Shown here one piece after another: positions 27,387-33,894 of a DNA stretch of 35,234 bases. Under the pieces are notes generated by a model. The model was not told the DNA's origin. It made no database searches and saw only the letters and a list, made by a program, of their open reading frames with translations. The stretch comes from Bacteriovorax sp. (GTDB taxonomy: Bacteria > Bdellovibrionota > Bacteriovoracia > Bacteriovoracales > Bacteriovoracaceae). A program made the translations under genes and the position numbers. The stretch covers positions 1 through 35,234 of the forward strand of contig JACMNL010000083.1 of the NCBI GenBank assembly GCA_014378525.1. The letters run 5' to 3'. Within the stretch, counting starts at the first letter, position 1. The number at the start of each line of letters is the position of its first letter.

Positions 27387-27411
27387 AAAGGCCCGCATCA
27401 TGCAGGCCTTT
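27387..27411. terminator. bidirectional terminator between convergent genes
   Basis: AAAGGCC (27387-27393) / GGCCTTT (27405-27411) with an inner GCAT/ATGC pair (27395-27398 and 27400-27403). A run of eight A (27382-27389) gives a T8 run for minus-strand transcripts, so it best serves the DksA-family gene, and TTTATAG serves the plus side. Confidence 0.85.
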
Positions 27412-27459
27412 ATAGTTATTAAATCAAAAGTATAAAATAAATCTGAAATAAATTGAAAA

Positions 27460-27888
27460 CTAGCGAATAGTATCGTGAAGAGCGCGGCCTAATGACTTTG
27501 ATTTTTTATCAAAGAAATTATTGTTCTCTGCCATTTCTGCTTCTTCTTTGCAGGCAATACACATTTCTGCAGTTAAGCGAGCGTTCAGACGCTCATATCC
27601 GATTTCACCGTCGCACTCTTCGCACAGACCGTAAGTCCCGCGAGTCATAGCATCTAACGATTTGTTGATTTTTTTAAGGTAGAAATTTTCACGATTAATG
27701 AATCTGATGTCGTGAGAAGTTTGTGTGTTAACACTTGCTTCATCTAACGGGTCAGATAACTCGTTTCTGTCGAGCTGGTATTGCTCTTCTTCCATTTTTT
27801 TATTGCTGATTCTTTCTTTCTCAGAAAGTAACTTGTCTTTAAGCACATTGATTTGTTTGTCTGACAGATAAGCATTCTCTCTCTTCAT
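27460..27888 (-). CDS. DksA/TraR-family transcription factor with C4 zinc finger
   Basis: A 142-residue protein of the secondary-channel regulators of RNA polymerase. Long helices (about 8-40 and 55-85) form the coiled coil; the tip carries DPLDEA (46-51), matching the DxxDxA tip motif that DksA uses to act on the polymerase active site. The zinc finger has Cys89, Cys92, Cys110 and Cys113 in CEEC and CIAC. This preserved tip separates it from zinc-finger relatives that lack activity, so ppGpp-linked control of rRNA and amino acid promoters is plausible. AGGAG lies 5 bases before the ATG. It ends at the bidirectional terminator. Two minus-strand genes lie upstream with a 163-base gap, so it probably has its own promoter, which I could not identify. 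Confidence 0.9.
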   Translation of the reverse strand: MKRENAYLSDKQINVLKDKLLSEKERISNKKMEEEQYQLDRNELSDPLDEASVNTQTSHDIRFINRENFYLKKINKSLDAMTRGTYGLCEECDGEIGYERLNARLTAEMCIACKEEAEMAENNNFFDKKSKSLGRALHDTIR

Positions 27889-28051
27889 TTCTACTCCTGA
27901 AAAATTACTGCATCATCTTTTTCATTCCATGATTGAAGCAGTGGCAAACATTTTTAAAAGAACATTTCTTTTTTTAATTGGTTCTGGAAATTGACTGTAC
28001 AGATAGGGGAGTAATTCAGACAAATACTAAAATCTAACAATGGATAACATC

Positions 28052-28441
28052 TTACTTTATGTTACCGGGGAACGAAGCTTCGCAGTAAGGGCAGAAATGC
28101 CAGAACTGAACATCGATTTCTATCTTGCATGATGCGCAAGTAAGCAGACACTCCAGGTCAATAAAATCTTCTCCACCCATAAACAATTCTTTTCTCATTG
28201 CTTTGATTGTCACTGGATGCGCACGAAATTTTTTTGAATCTAACTTATCCGGAATGAATTGCGCAGGAGAAATCGACATATCAGGGATAATATTTACCTG
28301 ATGTGTCTCATGATAATCCGTCTCAAATAACTGCGTATTTGCTATATTCGTATAGCTCTTTAACTTCACAAGTTGTGAATGAGGATCGTGTTGATTTTGT
28401 AAAAATTTTCTGACTTCTACTTCGTTATAATTTTTTGTCAT
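28052..28441 (-). CDS. zinc-ribbon protein of unknown function
   Basis: I place the start at the ATG at 28441, which overlaps the stop of the upstream gene as ATGA (28438-28441) and has GGAAGAGA 9 bases before it; a longer form from ATG 28459 is possible. The product has about 129 residues. Its C-terminus carries a zinc ribbon, LLTCASCKIEIDVQFWHFCPYCEASFPGN, two CxxC pairs 16 residues apart. The N-terminal 90 residues contain hydrophobic and acidic stretches (TNIANTQLFETDYHETHQVNIIPDMSISPAQF, split here only for reading) and no known domain. Translational coupling to the HEAT-like gene suggests a shared task. Function not known. Confidence 0.75.
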   Translation of the reverse strand: MTKNYNEVEVRKFLQNQHDPHSQLVKLKSYTNIANTQLFETDYHETHQVNIIPDMSISPAQFIPDKLDSKKFRAHPVTIKAMRKELFMGGEDFIDLECLLTCASCKIEIDVQFWHFCPYCEASFPGNIK

Positions 28442-28983
28442 AACTTCATTCTCTTCCATTCTTTCTCGAGAAACTCAATAATCTGAGCACTCGCTTTTTG
28501 GTGTTGGTTGAATAATTTAATGAGTCCTGGTTTTGCTGCGAGAACTTCTTTTTGAAAGCGCAAAGAGAGTGGACCTAAGTTTTCAATAGTTCTTAACGTC
28601 CATTCTTTTACTTCAGGATTTTTATCCAGCAATAAATTTTTTAAGATTTCAAAGTACTCGTACGAAATCATTTTTCCAGTTTTAAAACTGTCTGCGATCA
28701 CATGTTTTTGTGAGGCCGATAATGTGTAGATTAAAATTTCCTGGTCTTTTATTTCTTTGAGTGTTTTGAAAAATAATTCATTCAACTCACTCGTTGTCGT
28801 TTGTGTGTTATCTAAAATACACAGGATTTTTTTAATGGTTTCGTTGTTGGAAGAGGAGAGTGCTTTCTCCCATTCGGCCTTCAGTTCGGCCATAAGCTCG
28901 GCCGTCAGCACGATCTTCGGGCGCTGGTCATTCTTCAGCTTCTCGATAATTTCCTGGTATATTCGAAGATAGTTTTGATTCAT
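28438..28983 (-). CDS. helical HEAT-like repeat protein
   Basis: A 181-residue all-helical cytoplasmic protein, no signal peptide. Helix pairs with the HEAT pattern are visible, best at LLLDKNPEVKEWTLRTIENLG (about 113-133), followed by QKEVLAAKPGLIKLFNQ. HEAT repeats form scaffolds for protein binding. There is no Shine-Dalgarno before the ATG at 28983; TAAAAT (28995-28990) ends 6 bases before it, so the message may be leaderless. It is the first gene of an operon with the zinc-ribbon gene (ATGA overlap), divergent from queE. Function unknown; a partner-binding role is inference. Confidence 0.7.
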   Translation of the reverse strand: MNQNYLRIYQEIIEKLKNDQRPKIVLTAELMAELKAEWEKALSSSNNETIKKILCILDNTQTTTSELNELFFKTLKEIKDQEILIYTLSASQKHVIADSFKTGKMISYEYFEILKNLLLDKNPEVKEWTLRTIENLGPLSLRFQKEVLAAKPGLIKLFNQHQKASAQIIEFLEKEWKRMKL

Positions 28984-29049
28984 ATAAGTATTTTACCACT
29001 AATTTTGACCAAAAATACTGAAAAAACTACCCTGTTTGCTCTTATCAAT

Positions 29050-29078
29050 TTGACGGTGCCGTGACCTAGGCGTAGAAA
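29050..29078 (+). promoter_or_regulatory. promoter of queE
   Basis: -35 TTGACG (29050-29055), 17-base spacer, -10 TAGAAA (29073-29078). The transcription start would be near 29085, giving a leader of only about 5 bases before the ATG at 29090. I see no preQ1 riboswitch in the 106-base region. Confidence 0.5.
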
Positions 29079-29089
29079 TCGAGATTACT

Positions 29090-29800
29090 ATGATCGAAAA
29101 CCATCTCATAAATTCTATTTACCGTGCCACCGAAGGGGAAGGCGTCTTTTTAGGACGTCCGCAAATCTTCGTTCGTTACCAGGGGTGTGCAGTCGGTTGT
29201 ATAAACTGCGATTCAAAAGACACATGGACTTTCGATAAGGACATGAACGTCTCGATCACAGAAATTCTTGAAAGAGTTTATACGGAAGGCAGAAACGGAC
29301 TTATTAAAAACGTTTCAATCACCGGTGGAGACCCTCTTCATCCTTCACACGTTCCACATGTTTTAGAATTAGTAAAAGCACTTAAAGACAGACATTATTT
29401 CGTCAATATCGAAGCGGCCGGAACAAGAGTGGTCGACGAGATTTTTGAATTAGTGGACTATATTAGTTTTGACTTCAAGACGCCTTCGACAGGGGTAAAA
29501 ACTCCCCTTAAGAACATCCAGAAAATGAATAAAGATTACGAAGGAAGATTTCAGGTAAAGGCAGTAGTCGCTGATAAAACTGATTTCGATGCCGTACTTG
29601 ATGCTTACAAAACTCTGGCCGTTTTAGAAGACACTCTGGAGTTTCCATGGGTTCTGACTCCATGTTTTAACAATGAAGAAAAATTTCCTATGCAAAGATT
29701 CATCAACGTTCTTTCATGGAACGAAGAAAACGGCGGATTTTTCCGCGTGATCGGACAACAGCACAAGTGGATCTTCGGGCCTGACGAAAAACAGGTTTAA
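29090..29800 (+). CDS. queE: 7-carboxy-7-deazaguanine synthase
   Basis: Radical SAM enzyme that converts 6-carboxytetrahydropterin to 7-carboxy-7-deazaguanine, the step that builds the deazapurine ring of queuosine. 236 residues, normal. Seen: RATEGEGVFLGRPQIFVRYQGC, Cys33, Cys37 and Cys40 of the 4Fe-4S cluster in CxxxCxxC, then SITGGDPLHP for SAM binding, and VNIEAAG/DYISFDFKTPSTG. The usual xxPWCDT after the cysteines reads INCDSKDTW. Its partner tgt lies about 8 kb away; queC, queD and queF are not in the window. Divergent from the HEAT-like gene; the C1A protease gene starts 29 bases after the stop. Cytoplasmic. Confidence 0.93.
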   Translation: MIENHLINSIYRATEGEGVFLGRPQIFVRYQGCAVGCINCDSKDTWTFDKDMNVSITEILERVYTEGRNGLIKNVSITGGDPLHPSHVPHVLELVKALKDRHYFVNIEAAGTRVVDEIFELVDYISFDFKTPSTGVKTPLKNIQKMNKDYEGRFQVKAVVADKTDFDAVLDAYKTLAVLEDTLEFPWVLTPCFNNEEKFPMQRFINVLSWNEENGGFFRVIGQQHKWIFGPDEKQV

Positions 29801-29829
29801 AAAATTCCTAAATAAGTTAACATTAACCA

Positions 29830-31224
29830 ATGAAGAATCTGAAAGATGCTATGAAGGCATTATTCTATTGTGTTGTATTCACCCTGATTGCTTTAAGTCA
29901 GGTGTATGCAGATATCTGTGACGATGCCGTTATGGAATTTCAAAACAACACCAGCGAGATGTTAAATAAACACATGATCGCCTATGATAATGTAAAATTT
30001 TATTCAGAAAATTATTCGAAATTAAAATCGCAAATTGCAGGCGTTGAGTGTGCAAAAAATGCGATTGAGCAGACTAATGACGACCGTCAGACAATCAAAG
30101 AAAAAAGAATAGAAACCATTTCAAAATTTTTAAAGCTGGGAATAAAAGAAGAAGGTGGGAAAGACATCTCTCTTGAATACGATTACCTGACCGGGAAAAG
30201 TAAAAAATTTAAATATGAATTTGAAGATGTCTTCAACAATTCAGCAGGGAAACTTCCTGAACCATCAAAAAAATACGATGATATCGTTATTTCTCCACCT
30301 AAAAAAGTTTCTGTAGTTGTTAACCCGGTATCAAACGAGAAATGTTCAGATAAAATTTTAGAGAACGATGCGGTTAATCTACAGAACGTAAGAAACCAGG
30401 ATAGTGTCGGCTGGTGTTATGCCTATGCCGCTTCTGATTTGCTGAGTTTTAAATTGAAGAAAAAAATTTCTGCCGTGAGTTTATATAATTCAGGACAGGA
30501 AATTGAAAATGATATCCGCGAGAGAACATCTTCAAACGGTGGAGACATCGAAGATAGCATTGAAAATTACATTAATAAAAAAGGCGGTCTGTGCCTGGAA
30601 GCAGATCTGCCTTCAAATGATTTTAAGTTCTGTACAAATAAAAGATACAACGATTTTTTAAATAATCTTCTGACGGTGGTCCGTGAAAAAAGACTGGATC
30701 AGGAATTAAATATCAATCAGTGTTTTGGAAATGATTTAAATGCGGCCTTTCCTGGAATCAATACCAACCTGATTAAAAATCACATAAACAGATTCGGAAC
30801 AAGAAAGCTGGTTGAGTTTCTTTATGATCAGCAATGTAAAAAATTAAGTTTCCTGGGAATCAAATTAAATGTTGTAACGATGAGTGCTTCGAGATACCAG
30901 ACTGATGTTTTAATGAAAACTCTTGATGATCAGATCACTAAAGGCGAAATGGCCGGCATCGGATATGATTATAATAAACTGAACGGTGAATCGGGACCAG
31001 GCGGTCACGGTTCTCTGGTAGTCGGAAGAAGAACCAATCCTGAAAGTGGTGCATGTGAATACCTGGTGAGAAACAGCTGGGGGAAAGATTGTGAACAAAA
31101 AGAAGGCGACGGACTTTCATGCCACAAAAACTGCGATGCTGATGGATGCAGATACAGCGGGCATTTCTGGGTGTCTGAATCACGTTTAAAGAACTCCATT
31201 CTTGGAGTGACGTACCTTCAATGA
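29830..31224 (+). CDS. papain-like cysteine protease (C1A), exported, divergent
   Basis: A 464-residue exported protein, signal peptide about 8-27 (MKALFYCVVFTLIALSQVYA). The catalytic domain starts near 180: NLQNVRNQDSVGWCYAYAASDLLSF has Gln190 and Cys196, GGHGSLVVGR has His393 and CEYLVRNSWGK has Asn415. The residue after Cys is Tyr where papains have Trp. The first 150 residues are helical and charged and may be a propeptide or a substrate-binding domain. An insert of some 100 residues lies between Cys and His, and a Cys-rich loop (CHKNCDADGC, about 431-440) follows Asn. Start: ATG 29830 has no Shine-Dalgarno; TAACAT (29818-29823) ends 6 bases before it. ATG 29851 is an alternative with the same signal peptide. 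Its stop overlaps the next start (ATGA). Confidence 0.85.
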   Translation: MKNLKDAMKALFYCVVFTLIALSQVYADICDDAVMEFQNNTSEMLNKHMIAYDNVKFYSENYSKLKSQIAGVECAKNAIEQTNDDRQTIKEKRIETISKFLKLGIKEEGGKDISLEYDYLTGKSKKFKYEFEDVFNNSAGKLPEPSKKYDDIVISPPKKVSVVVNPVSNEKCSDKILENDAVNLQNVRNQDSVGWCYAYAASDLLSFKLKKKISAVSLYNSGQEIENDIRERTSSNGGDIEDSIENYINKKGGLCLEADLPSNDFKFCTNKRYNDFLNNLLTVVREKRLDQELNINQCFGNDLNAAFPGINTNLIKNHINRFGTRKLVEFLYDQQCKKLSFLGIKLNVVTMSASRYQTDVLMKTLDDQITKGEMAGIGYDYNKLNGESGPGGHGSLVVGRRTNPESGACEYLVRNSWGKDCEQKEGDGLSCHKNCDADGCRYSGHFWVSESRLKNSILGVTYLQ

Positions 31225-31640
31225 AAAAACTATTCTTTACACTTTTTATTCTGGCCTCAGGGAATCTGTACGCTAAACCTTGCAACGAAGTTCAGGTCAG
31301 GATTGTTTTTGAAGGCAGGCCGGCCGTCACTAAAGAAACTCTTTGTTCGATAAAGACTCCGGACAATATGCTTTTTTATATTTCAAAATCCTGTGAAGAT
31401 AAAAAGTGTGAGATCTTAAAACGAAAAAAATCAAAATTTGAAATCAAGGACTACACTGGCAATTTGGGTTCACCCGGTTTTAAAATCTGTGATGAGCTCG
31501 GCGGTATCCCGCAAATTTTTGAATTCTCCCGCGGATCAGATTTGTGGCAAAGTACTGAACGCTGCCTGTTCAATAAAAACGACTTCGTTGAAATTTCTCT
31601 TCTCACACGAGAGTGGAAAAGTTTTATCAAAAAAGACTGA
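31221..31640 (+). CDS. small exported Cys-containing protein coupled to the protease
   Basis: A 139-residue protein with a signal peptide (MKKLFFTLFILASGNLYA) whose ATG overlaps the stop of the C1A protease gene as ATGA (31221-31224). Mature part: six Cys (about 20, 42, 58, 63, 89 and 115), consistent with three disulphides; KSCEDKKCEIL is a close pair. The stretch PGFKICDELGGIPQIFEF...TERCLF has a Cys-GG...Cys-x-F layout slightly like DUF333-type secreted proteins, which is weak. Coupling of a small exported partner to a cysteine protease recalls the staphopain-staphostatin layout, but staphostatins are cytoplasmic and I see no sequence match. Family not recognised. Confidence 0.75.
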   Translation: MKKLFFTLFILASGNLYAKPCNEVQVRIVFEGRPAVTKETLCSIKTPDNMLFYISKSCEDKKCEILKRKKSKFEIKDYTGNLGSPGFKICDELGGIPQIFEFSRGSDLWQSTERCLFNKNDFVEISLLTREWKSFIKKD

Positions 31641-31645
31641 GTATA

Positions 31646-31667
31646 GTTGTCGGACAATCGTCCCAAC
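31646..31667 (+). terminator. possible terminator hairpin after the protease pair
   Basis: GTTG and GGAC (31646-31649, 31652-31655) pair with GTCC and CAAC (31660-31667), loop AATC, with a 2-base bulge. It follows the stop by 6 bases. No T run follows, so termination is uncertain. Confidence 0.3.
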
Positions 31668-31750
31668 AGTACATTAAATAAAATCTCTAAAATTTATTTA
31701 AACTTTAAAAATTCTACACCGAATAATAATAAAATTATTAAGGAGTAAGT

Positions 31751-32716
31751 ATGTTTGATGATGTCGAGATCAGTTCTTCAAAAACTAAAATTCATGATCG
31801 TCTGGTTTATTCAGGATCGGGAACAGAGCTGGCCATTATCATGTTCCAGAACATTGCACTTACTATTTTAACTCTCGGGATCTATTCTGCATGGGGAAGA
31901 ACCAACACACGCAGATATGTTTGGGGAAAAGTTTCGTTTTTAGGTGATAGAGGATCGTACAGCGGATCAGGAATGGAATTGTTCAGAGGCTGGATGATCG
32001 TTGTCGCTTTTTATATGGTGATCGCCATTTGTCTGAACATCATCTCGAGAATTAATCCATTTCTTGTTGTTCTGGCCACTCCTTTATATGTCTATCTTTA
32101 TGCTCTAGCGATCTATGGTGGAGCTCGCTACAGACTTTCACGCACATCATGGAGAGAAACAAACTTTTCAATGGAGCGAAATAAAGAATCAACCCAGACT
32201 TTTATCTGGCTGGTAGTTAAGGGGGTTCTTTTAAGTGGACTTACACTCGGTTTGTATTTGCCATATTTTCAAAATGAGAAACGTCGTTTTTTAATTAATA
32301 AAGCGAGTTTTGGTACTTCGAAATTTAATTTCACCGGCGACAACGGAGAGTTTTTCAAACTGGTATTGTGGAATCTTTTTTTGACTTTCATCACGCTGGG
32401 ATTTTATGGTTCATGGATGATTTTAAATCTTGCAAAATATAAACTGAAAAACAGCAATCTTGATAACAAGCTATATTTTGATATTAAGCTGGAAGGGAAA
32501 AGTATTTTCTTTTTTTCTGTACTGTCATATCTTGCAACAATTTGTACACTGGGACTGGCACTTCCATGGGTGATTAATAAAAGTTACCATATTTTTATAA
32601 ATGCAATTGAAGTCACAGGTGAAATTGATTTTGCAGCTATCCAGAATGTTGAGATATCTGCCAGTGCTTTTGGTGATGTGGCAGCAGTAGAATACGACCT
32701 TGATTTGGGATTTTAA
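31751..32716 (+). CDS. DUF898 (YjgN family) membrane protein
   Basis: A 321-residue polytopic inner-membrane protein. It shows the DUF898 pattern twice: a Phe-Ser-Gly strand (LVYSGSGTEL, FNFTGDNGEFF), followed by a hydrophobic segment ending in LTLGIYSAWGRTNTRRY or LTLGFYGSWMILNLAKY. Spans are at about 28-45, 80-100, 105-125, 155-172, 210-228 and 255-275. AAGGAG lies 6 bases before the ATG. The next gene (M48 protease) starts at the last base of the stop codon (TAATG, 32714-32718), so the pair is translationally coupled. DUF898 proteins are often found next to M48 proteases, as I remember it, but their role is unknown. Confidence 0.88.
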   Translation: MFDDVEISSSKTKIHDRLVYSGSGTELAIIMFQNIALTILTLGIYSAWGRTNTRRYVWGKVSFLGDRGSYSGSGMELFRGWMIVVAFYMVIAICLNIISRINPFLVVLATPLYVYLYALAIYGGARYRLSRTSWRETNFSMERNKESTQTFIWLVVKGVLLSGLTLGLYLPYFQNEKRRFLINKASFGTSKFNFTGDNGEFFKLVLWNLFLTFITLGFYGSWMILNLAKYKLKNSNLDNKLYFDIKLEGKSIFFFSVLSYLATICTLGLALPWVINKSYHIFINAIEVTGEIDFAAIQNVEISASAFGDVAAVEYDLDLGF

Positions 32717-33765
32717 TGAACTCTGATGGAAAATATTACGACGGAAAAAGTCCGGTCTCCATTCCAGTCACTTGTATGGTTACAGCTGACGGGCTGGTTA
32801 TTTTAAGAGAGTCCACTGATGAAATTATTGCTCAGTGGAAACGTGAAAATATTTTTCAGGATGAAAATCACAATACGGCCATTGTTTTAGGCAACAAGCT
32901 GGATAAAGCTAAAATTGAAATTCTCAATAACAACATCACAGGAATGTTAAGAATCGGCAGTAGCGAAAAAATTGTTAAAAATGGTCGCCGCTTTATCTTT
33001 AAGTGGATTGGAATTGTTGTTATCGTTTGTCTCGCATTGTGGGCCATGATTCCAATCGCTACAAATTTTATAGCTGTCAGAATTCCTTATAGTCTGGAAG
33101 TCTCGGCCACCAGTAATATGAACTTTGATACATATTTTAAAAGCTGCACTTTAAATCCGGAGCAGGAGCATGCGCTGAAAGTGTATGTTGATTTTCTCTA
33201 TCCAAAAAATAAATTTGAAAAAGAAATGCCGGTCACTTTCAAAATCGGGAACAACCCGATGATCAATGCCCTGACTTTTCCAGGCGGGAGAGTTTATATT
33301 ATGAAAGGGCTTCTGGATGAGGTAAAGAATCCGCAGGAACTGCTTGGTGTAATGGGGCATGAGATCGGGCACGTAGTTGCCAGAGACAGCGCCGGTTTTT
33401 TTGTAAGAGGTACATTGCTCGCAAGTTTTTTTGGATTTATGACAGGGGACTTTCACAGTTCATTTGCAGTGAGCCCGCAAATTTTATTAAGCACGGCCGC
33501 TTTAACATTTGACCGCGAAATGGAAAAGAAGGCAGATGCTTATGCGGCCGGGCGACTAACAATGCTGGACGTATCGACGAGCGGTCTGAGATCATTTTTC
33601 AGCAGGCTCGGAAATGAAAGCGGTAACTTTTCCGCACCTGAAATTATGATGACCCATCCGAATTTTGAATCGCGGCTTTCACTCATCAAAGAAACATATC
33701 CAAAATCTGAACTTCCTATAGAAATCACTTCCAACTGGAAGATCATCAAAGCAATTTGTAAGTAA
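32716..33765 (+). CDS. M48 family zinc metalloprotease, membrane-anchored
   Basis: A 349-residue protein. Residues 1-92 form a small N-terminal domain (KYYDGKSPVSIPVTCMVTADGLVI) typical of M48 proteins that lie beside DUF898 genes; a span follows at about 96-121 (FKWIGIVVIVCLALWAMIPIATNF), and then the peptidase domain with HEIGH (215-219, zinc ligands His215 and His219, catalytic Glu216) and the third ligand Glu270 in EMEKKAD. The Cys at 144 is single. It should act on the outside of the inner membrane, a position suggested by the positive residues before the span. M48 enzymes such as BepA and LoiP degrade misfolded envelope proteins. The start codon overlaps the DUF898 stop by one base. A 129-base gap follows. 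Confidence 0.92.
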   Translation: MNSDGKYYDGKSPVSIPVTCMVTADGLVILRESTDEIIAQWKRENIFQDENHNTAIVLGNKLDKAKIEILNNNITGMLRIGSSEKIVKNGRRFIFKWIGIVVIVCLALWAMIPIATNFIAVRIPYSLEVSATSNMNFDTYFKSCTLNPEQEHALKVYVDFLYPKNKFEKEMPVTFKIGNNPMINALTFPGGRVYIMKGLLDEVKNPQELLGVMGHEIGHVVARDSAGFFVRGTLLASFFGFMTGDFHSSFAVSPQILLSTAALTFDREMEKKADAYAAGRLTMLDVSTSGLRSFFSRLGNESGNFSAPEIMMTHPNFESRLSLIKETYPKSELPIEITSNWKIIKAICK

Positions 33766-33894
33766 CAATACCCGATCATTCAGTTTCTAAAGTAAGAACT
33801 TGTCCAAACAATTTAATTGCGAAAGAAGTGCAAGAGGATTGGAATAAAGGAATGTGATTTTTAGTTCTCACCATTTCTCTTTCAAGGATGAATT

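Noticed and set aside
28442..28459. Longer start of the zinc-ribbon gene at 28459
   Set aside because: The ATG at 28441 gives the ATGA overlap seen in other pairs here and has the better ribosome binding site.
28984..29089. preQ1 riboswitch before queE
   Set aside because: The predicted transcript start near 29085 leaves no room for a leader, and no preQ1-like C-rich loop with A-rich tail was found.
33151..33456. 101-residue antisense ORF inside the M48 gene
   Set aside because: Opposite the HEIGH-containing catalytic domain; a coding shadow.
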